Shown here piece after piece: positions 25,720 to 34,110 of a DNA stretch of 64,000 bases; position 1 is the stretch's first letter, and every line of letters starts with the position of its first letter. Location: positions 21,483 through 85,482 of the forward strand of contig JALQYQ010000016.1 of assembly GCA_023262855.1 (NCBI GenBank), given 5' to 3'. The notes beneath the pieces are model-generated. The model searched no databases. It saw only the letters and a list, made by a program, of their open reading frames with translations, and was not told the DNA's origin. The DNA comes from Crocinitomicaceae bacterium. GTDB lineage: Bacteria > Bacteroidota > Bacteroidia > Flavobacteriales_D > Crocinitomicaceae. A program made the translations under genes and the position numbers.

Positions 25720-26271
25720 ATGGCAGGTTTAAAATTCAGAGTACTTCTTGATTCAGAAAATAGTAGTGAAATTTTCAGGGATATACTGATTAAAGACACC
25801 GATAATTTCGAGTCATTCTATAAAGCAATTGTTTCCTCTTTTCGTTTTGAAGGTGATCAAATGGCAAGTTTTTATGTTTCAAATGATAGCTGGGACAAAG
25901 GTCACGAAATCAGTTTGGAAGACTTAACGTATGGTGACGATTCTGTTGATTCACCAGCAGCCGTTATGAAAGATGCGATTATCAAAGATTTCCTTGAAGA
26001 GCCTGATCAAAAATTCATTTTGGTATACGATTTCATGCGTATGTGGATTTTCTTGATCGAGTTAATCGGTTACGATAAAGAAGGTCCTGAAGTTCCAGAA
26101 GTATTGTTAGCCGTTGGAATGGCGCCACCAGAAGATTCACGTGCTGGTGATAATGAAGATTTATTTGCAGGAGAAATTGGAGATGAGGAAGAAGACGAAT
26201 TTGGATTTAATGAATTCGACGACGACATGGACGAAGAGGACTTTTCAAACTTTGACGAATACAACTATTAA
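25720..26271 (+). CDS. pRiA4b ORF-3-like (IS1096 passenger TnpR-family) protein with acidic tail
   Basis: The 183-residue protein has the fold signature of this family: KFRVLLDSENSSEIFRDILI, FYKAIVSSFRF, FYVSNDSWDKG and KFILVYDFMRMWIFLIEL. The last 35 residues are almost wholly acidic (EDEFGFNEFDDDMDEEDFSN). Despite the transposon-derived family name there is no sign of a mobile element here, and the gene is common in Bacteroidetes cores. The function is unknown. Its stop codon abuts the next ATG, so it is co-translated with the methyltransferase. Confidence 0.75.
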   Translation: MAGLKFRVLLDSENSSEIFRDILIKDTDNFESFYKAIVSSFRFEGDQMASFYVSNDSWDKGHEISLEDLTYGDDSVDSPAAVMKDAIIKDFLEEPDQKFILVYDFMRMWIFLIELIGYDKEGPEVPEVLLAVGMAPPEDSRAGDNEDLFAGEIGDEEEDEFGFNEFDDDMDEEDFSNFDEYNY

Positions 26272-26985
26272 ATGGAAATTAAAAAAGGAGGAGATCCAGT
26301 TGGTGCTGCGATTTTAGATTACGCATCAACAAAAAAACCGAATGATATTATTGTCGGTTCGGATATCTGTGAAGATGATATTATTCCAATTGAGGTATTG
26401 TTCCGCAAAATGGACGAAATGCCAGAATTGGAGCAAATTGCGCTAGAAGCAGCAAAAGGAAAAATCTTAGATGTTGGTGCTGGAGCAGGTGTTCATTCAC
26501 TTGAACTACAAGATCGTGGATACGAAGTGTTTCCAATTGAAGTTTCTGATGGAGCGGTTCGCTACATGAAACAAGTTGGATTAAATGCACGAAAAATCAA
26601 TTTCTTCGATTTAAAAGGTGAACAATACGATACCATTTTGATGATGATGAATGGAATCGGAATTGCAGGAACTTTAGCGAATTTAGAGAACACTTTAATT
26701 CAGGCAAAGTCTTTGCTTGCTGAAGGTGGAAAAATATTGTGTGACTCATCCGATATCAAGTATTTATACGAAGATGAAGATGGCGCACTTTGGGTTGATT
26801 TGAATTCTGAGTATTACGGAAATTTCCGTTTTCAAATGAAATACAAAAAAGACAAAGGTCCTTGGTTTGATTGGTTATATGTTGATTTTGACAATTTGTT
26901 CAAAGCTGCTAAAAACGTCGGCTTGAAAGCAAAACGTTTGTACGAGAACGAAGATCATTATTTGGCGGAAATCACTTTTGACTAG
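26272..26985 (+). CDS. Class I SAM-dependent methyltransferase
   Basis: The 237-residue protein has a SAM-binding motif I, KILDVGAGAGVHSLELQDRG, near residues 64-83, an acidic residue after strand 2 (VFPIEVSDGA) and a motif IV region TILMMMNGIGIAG. The substrate cannot be told. It starts directly after the stop of the pRiA4b-like gene with no gap, so the two may work together. Confidence 0.85.
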   Translation: MEIKKGGDPVGAAILDYASTKKPNDIIVGSDICEDDIIPIEVLFRKMDEMPELEQIALEAAKGKILDVGAGAGVHSLELQDRGYEVFPIEVSDGAVRYMKQVGLNARKINFFDLKGEQYDTILMMMNGIGIAGTLANLENTLIQAKSLLAEGGKILCDSSDIKYLYEDEDGALWVDLNSEYYGNFRFQMKYKKDKGPWFDWLYVDFDNLFKAAKNVGLKAKRLYENEDHYLAEITFD

Positions 26986-27023
26986 AAGTTAGAGATAGAT
27001 TTTAGAGTTAGAAGCTAGTTTAA

Positions 27024-27908
27024 ATGAAAAACACGATTCTTTTCTTATTGGTTCAGCTAACAATTTGTTGGCAATTCGTTTTTTCACAGACGACAGAATT
27101 CCCCATGAAGGAAAGTTCGTTGCTATGGAAGATTGAAGGCCCAGGTATTCCAAAAGGTTCCTATCTTTTTGGAACAATGCACATGATTGAGAAAGAATAT
27201 TTCATCTTTCCAGACAAACTTGAGAAAATCGTTAAGAAATCGGAGCAATTAGTAATGGAACTTGCGGGTTTACCAAACCAAAAAGAGGCAATGAAATATG
27301 TACTCCTGGAAGAAGGAACTTTTTTCGATTACTTCTCGAAAGAACAAACAGATTCCATTCTTATTTGGGCAAAGAAAGAATTCAAAATGGACGAAGCTGC
27401 TTTCCGCTCTACGATGTCTAAAATGAAACCGTTTGTTGTTGTTCAAATGGCTACTCAAATCCATTTCATGGGAAAAACAGAATCCTACGAAATGACCTTA
27501 GAAGAAATTGCTAAAACAAATAAACTGAGTATCTCAGGATTAGAAACTATTGAACAACAAATGGCATTTTTCGATGATTTAACGAAGGAACAACAGGCCG
27601 AAATGGTGATGGAAGGCATTCGCGACTCTGAGAAATCCATTGAGACGATGAAAGAAATGGAAGTGTTATATCAAGGTCAAAATGTTGATTCTTTGTATTT
27701 AATGATTCAAGATGAAGGCGGAGTTATTTCTGCTGAATCGGCTGATTTCTTGGATAATCGTAATGCTGCTTGGGTGCCACAAATCAAAGAAATGATTGCG
27801 AATAAACGATGTTTTATTGCTGTTGGAGCTGGGCATCTCGGCGGTCCAAATGGCGTAATTCGTTTGTTGGAAAAAGAAGGGTACACCCTAACACCAGTTG
27901 AACTTTAA
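27024..27908 (+). CDS. TraB/GumN-family exported protein
   Basis: The 294-residue protein has a signal peptide (MKNTILFLLVQLTICWQFVF). The TraB/GumN hallmarks are GSYLFGTMHMIEKEY near residue 50, the GLETIEQQM segment near the middle and FIAVGAGHLGGPNGVIRLL near the C-terminus. The family includes Tiki-like metalloproteases using the GTMH and GxGH motifs, so a periplasmic protease role is possible but unproven. It is followed 14 bp later by the FKBP lipoprotein. Confidence 0.87.
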   Translation: MKNTILFLLVQLTICWQFVFSQTTEFPMKESSLLWKIEGPGIPKGSYLFGTMHMIEKEYFIFPDKLEKIVKKSEQLVMELAGLPNQKEAMKYVLLEEGTFFDYFSKEQTDSILIWAKKEFKMDEAAFRSTMSKMKPFVVVQMATQIHFMGKTESYEMTLEEIAKTNKLSISGLETIEQQMAFFDDLTKEQQAEMVMEGIRDSEKSIETMKEMEVLYQGQNVDSLYLMIQDEGGVISAESADFLDNRNAAWVPQIKEMIANKRCFIAVGAGHLGGPNGVIRLLEKEGYTLTPVEL

Positions 27909-27922
27909 CAAACCGAAAATCT

Positions 27923-28369
27923 ATGAAATATTTAAGTGTTTTCTTCATATTAACATTGATTGTTGGATGCAAAACCTACAACGAAGAAGACAAAAAGAGT
28001 TTTGACGAACAAATCAAAAGTTATTTAGCGAAGAAAAACATCAAGTGTCAAAAAACTTCGTCTGGATTATACTACAAAATCATCGAACCAGGTGAAGGCG
28101 AATTCATCAAATTTACAGATGTTGTTTCATTCACCTACAAAGGCTATTTCATGAATGGAACCGTTTTCGATGAGCAATCTAAAAAACCAGTAGAATTTGA
28201 AGTCGGACAATTGATTGGCGCTTGGAAGGAAATTATGTTAATGTTGAAACCGGGAGGAAAAGCATTTTTGGTTGCACCACCATCATTAGGTTACGGTGAC
28301 CGCGATTTGGAAGACATTCCACCCCACTCTATTCTTGTCTTTGAAATGGAAGTTGTGAGCGTGAAGTAA
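27923..28369 (+). CDS. FKBP-type peptidyl-prolyl cis-trans isomerase, lipoprotein
   Basis: The 148-residue protein has a lipoprotein signal (MKYLSVFFILTLIVGC). It then carries an FKBP domain: GLYYKIIEPGEGEFIKFTDV, FTYKGYFMNGTVFDE, PGGKAFLVAPPSLGYGDRDL and IPPHSILVFEMEVV. It would catalyse proline isomerisation in the periplasm, anchored to a membrane. Some binding-pocket aromatics appear replaced, so activity may be weak. It is probably in one transcript with the TraB-like gene. Confidence 0.9.
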   Translation: MKYLSVFFILTLIVGCKTYNEEDKKSFDEQIKSYLAKKNIKCQKTSSGLYYKIIEPGEGEFIKFTDVVSFTYKGYFMNGTVFDEQSKKPVEFEVGQLIGAWKEIMLMLKPGGKAFLVAPPSLGYGDRDLEDIPPHSILVFEMEVVSVK

Positions 28370-28464
28370 ATTTCTCAAATAGAATTTGATGATTTGAAAA
28401 TTTGAGAATTGAAATCGGCAGAGAAAAAAAATCAAAAAAAAACCAAGAATAATTGGTCGAATCG

Positions 28465-28495
28465 TTGATAAAACGGATTCAAACTTTTACTTTTG
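28465..28495 (+). promoter_or_regulatory. Promoter of sucD (TTG-N20-TACTTTTG)
   Basis: TTG at 28465-28467 and TACTTTTG at 28488-28495 are 20 bp apart, a full match to the Bacteroidetes -33/-7 arrangement. The ATG follows 38 bp later. Confidence 0.65.
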
Positions 28496-28532
28496 GAATC
28501 AGTTTTATAATAGATACTAAAAACCCGCAAAA

Positions 28533-29411
28533 ATGAGCGTACTTGTAAATAAAGACTCAAAAGTGATTGTACAAGGATTCACAGGTAGTGAAGGATCCTT
28601 CCATGCATCTCAAATGATTGAATACGGAACCAATGTTGTTGGTGGTGTAACTCCAGGAAAAGGAGGAACTTCTCACTTGGATCGTCCAGTTTTCAATACA
28701 GTTGCTGACGCAGTTACAACAACAGGTGCCGATGTATCTATTATTTTCGTTCCACCATCCTTTGCTGCAGATGCAATTATGGAAGCTGCGAACGCTGGAA
28801 TTAAAGTAATCGTTTGTATCACTGAAGGTATTCCAGTAAACGACATGGTGAAAGCAAAAGAATACATCAAAGGTTATGATTGCCGTTTAATTGGTCCAAA
28901 CTGTCCAGGTGTAATCACTGCTGGAGAAGCGAAAGTTGGTATCATGCCAGGATTCGTTTTCAAAAAAGGAAAAATCGGTATTGTTTCTAAATCAGGAACA
29001 TTAACATACGAAGCAGCTGATCAAGTTGCAAAAGCAGGATTAGGAATCACAACAGCAATCGGAATCGGTGGAGATCCAATTATTGGAACTACTACAAAAG
29101 AAGCGGTTGAATTGTTAATGAACGATCCAGAAACAGAAGGAATCATAATGATTGGTGAAATTGGTGGAAACTTAGAAGCAATTGCTGCACGTTGGATTAA
29201 AGACAACGCTAAGAAACCAGTTGTAGGATTCATCGCTGGTGAAACTGCTCCAAAAGGAAGAACAATGGGTCACGCTGGTGCGATCGTTGGAGGTGACGAG
29301 GATACAGCTGAAGCTAAAAAACGTATCATGAGAGAATGTGGAATTCACGTAGTTGATTCTCCAGCTCACATTGGTTCGAAAATGGCTGAAGTATTAGGCG
29401 TAATGGCATAA
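28533..29411 (+). CDS. sucD: Succinyl-CoA synthetase (ADP-forming) alpha subunit
   Basis: The 292-residue protein carries the CoA-binding [20 protein letters not shown] and GGVTPGKGG, then [20 protein letters not shown]. The phosphohistidine loop is [15 protein letters not shown] near residue 240. It makes GTP/ATP from succinyl-CoA in the TCA cycle with SucC, which is not adjacent. It has its own promoter and a strong terminator, so it is monocistronic, common in Flavobacteriia. Confidence 0.96.
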   Translation: MSVLVNKDSKVIVQGFTGSEGSFHASQMIEYGTNVVGGVTPGKGGTSHLDRPVFNTVADAVTTTGADVSIIFVPPSFAADAIMEAANAGIKVIVCITEGIPVNDMVKAKEYIKGYDCRLIGPNCPGVITAGEAKVGIMPGFVFKKGKIGIVSKSGTLTYEAADQVAKAGLGITTAIGIGGDPIIGTTTKEAVELLMNDPETEGIIMIGEIGGNLEAIAARWIKDNAKKPVVGFIAGETAPKGRTMGHAGAIVGGDEDTAEAKKRIMRECGIHVVDSPAHIGSKMAEVLGVMA

Positions 29412-29431
29412 GAAATAAACGTTAATCGTTG

Positions 29432-29463
29432 AAAAAGGTGTTAGGTTTCTAGCACCTTTTTTT
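29432..29463 (+). terminator. Intrinsic terminator of sucD
   Basis: AAAAAGGTG (29432-29440) pairs with CACCTTTTT (29453-29461) across a 12-nt loop and continues into a T-run. It lies 20 bp after the sucD stop. Confidence 0.85.
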
Positions 29464-29648
29464 GTTGGGTAAAATTCGTTTGATTGGTTTGATGGGCTCC
29501 TTGTGTTCGTTGTTACAAAGTTGTAATGTTGTAAATTAACAAATTTGCAAGTTAACAATCTTACTAATAACTCCCAATTTTACTGATCTGCAGATGCATT
29601 TATCAATCCAATTTCGTACCTTTAACTAACACGAAACACCAATTAAAC

Positions 29649-30170
29649 ATGGTAAAATATTTACTTGAGGAACATTACAAGCAACATGGTTTTCCCAAGT
29701 TAGCTGCACGTTTTATTCAAGAGCCACATTTAATTCCAGAACTAGTTGAAATTGCAATAAGTGATTTAAAACATCCATTTCCAGAATGTGCTTCTTGGCT
29801 CTTAACCCACATTGTAAAAACAAATCCAGAATTACTCGAGGAATTTCAACCCCAATTTATTGATTGTTTGTTTCATAGTAAAAACCAAAGCGTTTTACGC
29901 AATCTATGTAATACCTGTTCTAATCTTCCACTAATCGATTACAAAGAATCAAAATTTCTAGATCAACTGATTGCATTCATTAAAGACGATTCGAATAAAG
30001 TGGCGCTTTTTGTATATGCAATCTATAAACTGATTCAATTCACCGAAAAGTATCCCGAAATCAAGCCGGAAATTGAAGGTATCATTGAATTGAAACAAAC
30101 GGTAACCATTCAGCCAGCAGTTCGAATTGGTATCAGAAATTATTTAAAAGCAACAAAATCGATTGCATAA
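29649..30170 (+). CDS. HEAT-like helical repeat protein of unknown function
   Basis: The 173-residue protein has no signal peptide and consists of repeated amphipathic helices with the HEAT-like spacing seen in LIPELVEIAISDLKHPFPEC, FIDCLFHSKNQSVLRNLCNT and KDDSNKVALFVYAIYKLIQF. I cannot assign a role. A near-consensus -7 box (TACCTTTA) lies about 25 bp upstream. Confidence 0.65.
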   Translation: MVKYLLEEHYKQHGFPKLAARFIQEPHLIPELVEIAISDLKHPFPECASWLLTHIVKTNPELLEEFQPQFIDCLFHSKNQSVLRNLCNTCSNLPLIDYKESKFLDQLIAFIKDDSNKVALFVYAIYKLIQFTEKYPEIKPEIEGIIELKQTVTIQPAVRIGIRNYLKATKSIA

Positions 30171-30176
30171 AAACAC

Positions 30177-30184
30177 TACTTTTG
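30177..30184 (+). promoter_or_regulatory. -7 box (TACTTTTG) for the patatin gene
   Basis: Exact TAnnTTTG match 41 bp before the ATG at 30226, just after the stop codon of the HEAT-like gene. No -33 element at the right distance. Confidence 0.35.
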
Positions 30185-30225
30185 TACTGTCTTAACATTG
30201 ATTCAAAACCACTACACATCTACAA

Positions 30226-31071
30226 ATGTTAAAAAAAGCACTAATCATTCAAGGAGGTGGATTCCGAACAGGGTTCAGCGCAGGTGTATTAGATGCATTC
30301 ATTGAAAAAGAATACAATCCTTTTGATATTTATGCTGGTGTTTCCGGTGGAGCAATTGCTGCTTCTTATTTTCTTCAACAGGAAAAAAAGAAGTGTCTTG
30401 AAGCCATGTTTTGTTTGACCGATAATTCGCGTTTCATCAATTATCGAAATTTGATTCGATCAAAACCAGTAATGGATGTAGACTTTTTTCGCGAGATTGC
30501 AAGTGAATTGGTTCCTTTAGACATTACAAAGGTTCTTGAAAATAGTGCCAACAAAAAAGTTGGAATTGTAATGACTCATGCCGAGCGCGGGAATCCATGC
30601 TACCATCAACCAACGAAAGACACGTGGATAGATGCGTTAATTGCATCTAGTTCAATGCCTTTGGTAACTAAAGGTGCTCATCCAGTTGGTGATGAAAAAT
30701 TCATGGATGGCGCATGGAGTGATTCACTTCCTGTGAAATGGGCAATAGAACAAGGTGCTACTGAAATTTTAATCATTCGAACAACGGCTGAAAAAGAAAA
30801 AATGCAACAATCGTGGTTAGATTATTTTGGCGAATTATACCATTGGCGTCAAAAAGATATCAAGCGCATCTTTCAAACCAACCACATTAAATTCAATCAA
30901 TCCCTGGAATTTATATTAAATCCACCAGTCGGAATTACAATACAACAAATTGCTCCTGACAAAAAATTGCACGCACAACAACATTCTAATTCGTCTGAAT
31001 TAATCAAGAAAGACCATGAATTTGGGTACGAAAAAGGATTGGCTTTTTTAGAAAAAATGAAAGCAGAATGA
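30226..31071 (+). CDS. Patatin-like phospholipase
   Basis: The 281-residue protein has the full patatin dyad: oxyanion-hole GGGFRTG at 10-16, nucleophile S40 in GVSGG, and D161 in the DGAWSD motif. It is a cytosolic or membrane-associated lipid acyl hydrolase of the YjjU/RssA type. There is no signal peptide or POTRA/barrel domain, unlike the surface patatins of this phylum. It ends at a large inverted repeat facing a convergent gene. Confidence 0.9.
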   Translation: MLKKALIIQGGGFRTGFSAGVLDAFIEKEYNPFDIYAGVSGGAIAASYFLQQEKKKCLEAMFCLTDNSRFINYRNLIRSKPVMDVDFFREIASELVPLDITKVLENSANKKVGIVMTHAERGNPCYHQPTKDTWIDALIASSSMPLVTKGAHPVGDEKFMDGAWSDSLPVKWAIEQGATEILIIRTTAEKEKMQQSWLDYFGELYHWRQKDIKRIFQTNHIKFNQSLEFILNPPVGITIQQIAPDKKLHAQQHSNSSELIKKDHEFGYEKGLAFLEKMKAE

Positions 31072-31073
31072 CT

Positions 31074-31125
31074 GTTGCAAAATTTCATGCCTGTCGGCAG
31101 ACAGGAAATATTTAAATTTTGCAAC
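31074..31125. repeat. Nested inverted repeat between convergent genes
   Basis: GTTGCAAAATTT (31074-31085) is perfectly inverted as AAATTTTGCAAC (31114-31125). Inside it, CCTGTC-GGCA-GACAGG (31090-31105) forms a second stem with a 4-nt loop. The inner hairpin is a common small repeat type of Bacteroidetes. It can act as a bidirectional terminator for the patatin and epimerase genes although no long U-run follows. Confidence 0.8.
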
Positions 31126-31132
31126 AACAAAC

Positions 31133-31990
31133 TCATAGACACAAAACAATAGAATACTTAAAATCCTGTTGTTGACCAATCTCCAACCAATGTAATCCCG
31201 CTTTTGTTTCAAAATCTCCCGTATGTTTCAACTCATCAGCCCAGCCCCACCACGGTTCAATGCAGAAAAAAGGCGCATCCTTTTTCGTCCAAAAACCTAT
31301 TGCATCGAGTTGATCAAATTGTAAACGAACTAATTCTCCACCCGTTTTATGCACCAATCCAACCGAAGTAAATGGTGGATTTTTAAATACAACAGCATCA
31401 TTTTCAAAAAGTGCATTGTTTAGTTCAAGCTCCCCACTGCAATCCATAGTTGAACATTTTCCAGAATAATAAGCTCCTTCCAATTCATGTCGTTCCGAAG
31501 CAAATGGATTCGAAAAGACCAATTTATACATGTTCAATTCATCTTTTAACTGAAATCCAGGATGTCCACCGATTGAATAGCCAAGCTTCTTTTTATCTAA
31601 ATTTCGAACCATATAATGTACATCAATTCCTGCTTCAAATAAAAAATACCTTATCGTTAACTCAAATTTGAATGGATAAATGGACAACGTATCTTCACTC
31701 CAAATTAATGTTAAATCAACTGAATCTGAAGTTTGATAGCTTATCGTAAACTGTTGGTCGCGTGCAAATCCGTGCTGTTTCATTTGATATGATTTTCCAT
31801 CTAAAAAGTAGGAATCACCTTTCAAACGTCCAACAATTGGAAACAAGTTCGGGGCCGTCCGATTCCAAATTAAGTCGTCCTTATTCCATAAAACTGAAGT
31901 GTTACCTATCCGATTTAAAGAAATAATCTCGGCTCCTTTTAACGCAATTTTGGCTTCAACCAAGTTATTCGACAATTCAATAAATTCCAT
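31133..31990 (-). CDS. Aldose 1-epimerase-family protein (LacX/YihR-like)
   Basis: The 285-residue protein has a galactose-mutarotase-like fold signature: LFPIVGRLKGDSYFLDGK near 50-67, KQHGFARDQQF with the conserved HGFAR histidine, and SIGGHPGFQL with the second histidine. FCIEPWWGWAD carries the conserved Glu. Members interconvert sugar anomers; the LacX-like branch has less certain substrates. It stands alone and is convergent with the patatin gene. Confidence 0.87.
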   Translation of the reverse strand: MEFIELSNNLVEAKIALKGAEIISLNRIGNTSVLWNKDDLIWNRTAPNLFPIVGRLKGDSYFLDGKSYQMKQHGFARDQQFTISYQTSDSVDLTLIWSEDTLSIYPFKFELTIRYFLFEAGIDVHYMVRNLDKKKLGYSIGGHPGFQLKDELNMYKLVFSNPFASERHELEGAYYSGKCSTMDCSGELELNNALFENDAVVFKNPPFTSVGLVHKTGGELVRLQFDQLDAIGFWTKKDAPFFCIEPWWGWADELKHTGDFETKAGLHWLEIGQQQDFKYSIVLCL

Positions 31991-32115
31991 TTCACATGAT
32001 TTTTTACGAATCGAAGTTCTTCAAAATAATTGAATTCTCCTACAAAGCCTTGTAAATAGTGAACAAATAGAACTTTTTGCCAATTCTATAATTGTTAAAA
32101 AAATAAAATTACAGT

Positions 32116-32132
32116 ACTATGTATTGCATAGT
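32116..32132. promoter_or_regulatory. Putative PadR operator: perfect inverted repeat over the -33 element
   Basis: ACTATG-TATTG-CATAGT is a perfect 6-bp inverted repeat with a 5-bp spacer. Its centre contains the TTG of the -33 element of the padR-pspC promoter, a position where a bound repressor would block RNA polymerase. Autoregulation is typical of PadR regulators. Confidence 0.55.
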
Positions 32133-32155
32133 TCATTCTTTTACATATATCTTTG
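32124..32155 (+). promoter_or_regulatory. Promoter of the padR-pspC operon (TTG-N21-TATCTTTG)
   Basis: TTG at 32124-32126 and TATCTTTG at 32148-32155 are 21 bp apart, a complete Bacteroidetes-type promoter. The PadR ATG lies 17 bp downstream. Confidence 0.7.
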
Positions 32156-32172
32156 TATAAAAATTAACACAA

Positions 32173-32532
32173 ATGAGTTTAGAGAATACACAAGCCCAAA
32201 TGCGAAAAGGAATCTTGGAATACTGTATTCTATCCATTCTCGATAAGAAAGAAGCCTATCCTTCAGAAATTTTAGAAACCTTGAAGGATGCGAAGTTAAT
32301 TGTTGTTGAAGGAACACTTTACCCACTTTTAACACGATTAAAAAACATGGAACTTTTAGCTTATCGATGGGAAGAATCACAATCGGGTCCACCGCGAAAG
32401 TACTTTACCCTAACGAAAATGGGGAAAGCCTTTTTAGAAGAATTAGACAGTACATGGGCAGAATTGAGCCAAGCTGTTAATAAAATTACCAACCTACAAC
32501 CGAGTGAATCGGCTGAAAAAAGTGAATTATGA
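32173..32532 (+). CDS. PadR-family transcriptional regulator
   Basis: The 119-residue protein is a winged-helix regulator with the PadR sequence MRKGILEYCILSILDKKEAY near the start and VVEGTLYPLLTRLKNMELLA as recognition helix and wing. A short C-terminal helix serves for dimerisation. Its stop overlaps the ATG of the PspC-domain gene (ATGA, 32529-32532), and the pair is common in Bacteroidetes. It probably represses its own operon through the inverted repeat at 32116-32132 and responds to envelope stress (inference). Confidence 0.93.
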   Translation: MSLENTQAQMRKGILEYCILSILDKKEAYPSEILETLKDAKLIVVEGTLYPLLTRLKNMELLAYRWEESQSGPPRKYFTLTKMGKAFLEELDSTWAELSQAVNKITNLQPSESAEKSEL

Positions 32533-34067
32533 AAAAGACCGTTTCAGTAAATATCAAAGGCATGAACTTCTTAATTGAAGAGGATGCGTATGAATTATTG
32601 CAAGATTACATGAACAGATTGAGTCACGGATTGCGCAACGAAAAAGACAGTAAAGACATAATCGAAGACATCGAAATGCGCATTGCTGAATTGTGTACTT
32701 CGCGTCTCAATGATAAAAAACAAGTTATCGAAATTGAAGATATTCAGTTGATTTTAGACACATTGGGAGATCCTTCTCAATATCTAGATGATGAAGATTC
32801 AACTACGCAAGAATTCAAAGAAAGCGCCAATCAAAAGACATATCAACAAGATCGCGAGCGTCATTTATTCCGCGACTTAGAAAATGCTTCCATTGCTGGT
32901 GTATGTGCAGGAATTGCGAATTATTTCAACATTGATGTTATTATCATTCGTGCTATTTTCCTCATTATGTTCTTTTTTGGTGGATTTGGATTTCCTCTTT
33001 ACATAATTCTTTGGATTGTGGTACCAAAGGCGAAATCAACGATTGAGAAGTTACGTATGCGCGGAAAACCAATTACCGTTGATTCAGTAAAAGAAGAGGT
33101 CGAAGCCGCTGCAAAACGCTTTGAAACGGAAACAAAATCATTTGCCAATCGCATACGCCGTGAAGATCATTTATCACACCGATTTAGCTCTTTTGGAAGA
33201 ATTATTGGGGCAGTCGTTGGTGTATTTTTAATCATGAAAGGATTGTTCTTTCTTGTGATGTTCATGATATTCGGTGTGTTTGGCGTGCGCGTAATTCCTG
33301 TACAAAGTGATAATGGCTATTTGTCATTACCAGAATTAGCACAAATGACCATTGAAACACAATCGGATTACAATTGGGGATATGCAGGTGCGATGATTAC
33401 GGCATTTTCAATTATTTTCTTTCTATTACTCCTTGGAATAAAATTGGTTTTCAGAATTCGTAATCGCTGGTCACGTCTAAGTTTAATATCGCTTTTTGTT
33501 ACAGGGTTTATTGGTTCAATGATGGTTTTAGTGATTGGATTAAAAACGGGAAGAGAATTAACTATTCATGGTGAATTGGAACAAGAAATTGGGACTTATT
33601 ACGGTGAGCAATTAACAATTGTTCCACATCTATCATCTTACGCCAATAACAACAAGTTCAGAATCAAATCAGATGGAGATTGGGGCATGTTAGGAATAAA
33701 AGGAGATAAAATAAGTGAAGCGGGTATTCGCATTCATTACAGACTATCTTCAGATTCATTGTTTCATGTTTATCAAACAATGAGTGCACACAGTCACGCG
33801 CATAAAGCAGCTTTAACCAAAGCAAAAAACATTCATCATTCTATGTCTGTTGATAGCAATATAGTGAACTTAAATAATTATTATACTTATCCAATAACAG
33901 ATAAAATGCGAATCCAAGAAGTAGAAATCTATATTGAAATCCCAACTGGTAAAACAGTAAAAATCAACAATGAAACAATTCGATTAGGAGAAAACACCTA
34001 CAACGATAAAGAATTTGAAGAAAAAGGTCATCTCTATGGTGACGGTACTTATTCCCATTGGGATTAA
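32529..34067 (+). CDS. PspC-domain membrane protein
   Basis: The 512-residue protein has an N-terminal cytosolic region with a conserved IEDIEMRIAELCTSRL and LDTLGDPSQYL (residues 45-85). A PspC domain follows at about 111-168 (RHLFRDLENASIAGVCAGIA and PLYIILWIVVPKA), then three further membrane spans and a C-terminal beta-rich extracytoplasmic region rich in His. PspC proteins sense or counter membrane damage. Here it is co-translated with the PadR regulator, suggesting a self-contained stress-response pair. Confidence 0.9.
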   Translation: MKKTVSVNIKGMNFLIEEDAYELLQDYMNRLSHGLRNEKDSKDIIEDIEMRIAELCTSRLNDKKQVIEIEDIQLILDTLGDPSQYLDDEDSTTQEFKESANQKTYQQDRERHLFRDLENASIAGVCAGIANYFNIDVIIIRAIFLIMFFFGGFGFPLYIILWIVVPKAKSTIEKLRMRGKPITVDSVKEEVEAAAKRFETETKSFANRIRREDHLSHRFSSFGRIIGAVVGVFLIMKGLFFLVMFMIFGVFGVRVIPVQSDNGYLSLPELAQMTIETQSDYNWGYAGAMITAFSIIFFLLLLGIKLVFRIRNRWSRLSLISLFVTGFIGSMMVLVIGLKTGRELTIHGELEQEIGTYYGEQLTIVPHLSSYANNNKFRIKSDGDWGMLGIKGDKISEAGIRIHYRLSSDSLFHVYQTMSAHSHAHKAALTKAKNIHHSMSVDSNIVNLNNYYTYPITDKMRIQEVEIYIEIPTGKTVKINNETIRLGENTYNDKEFEEKGHLYGDGTYSHWD

Positions 34068-34070
34068 AAC

Positions 34071-34101
34071 AAAAAAAGCGAGGTGTGAATCTCGCTTTTT
34101 T
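34071..34101. terminator. Bidirectional terminator between convergent genes
   Basis: AAAAAGCGAG (34073-34082) pairs with CTCGCTTTTT (34091-34100) across an 8-nt loop, with A- and T-runs on both flanks. It serves the pspC operon on the plus strand and the DUF4476 gene on the minus strand. Confidence 0.9.
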
Positions 34102-34110
34102 ATTATCTCT

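Noticed and set aside
25720..26271. Possible mobile element suggested by the 'IS1096 passenger' family name
   Set aside because: No transposase, terminal inverted repeats or target duplications are visible around it; the gene is co-translated with a methyltransferase.
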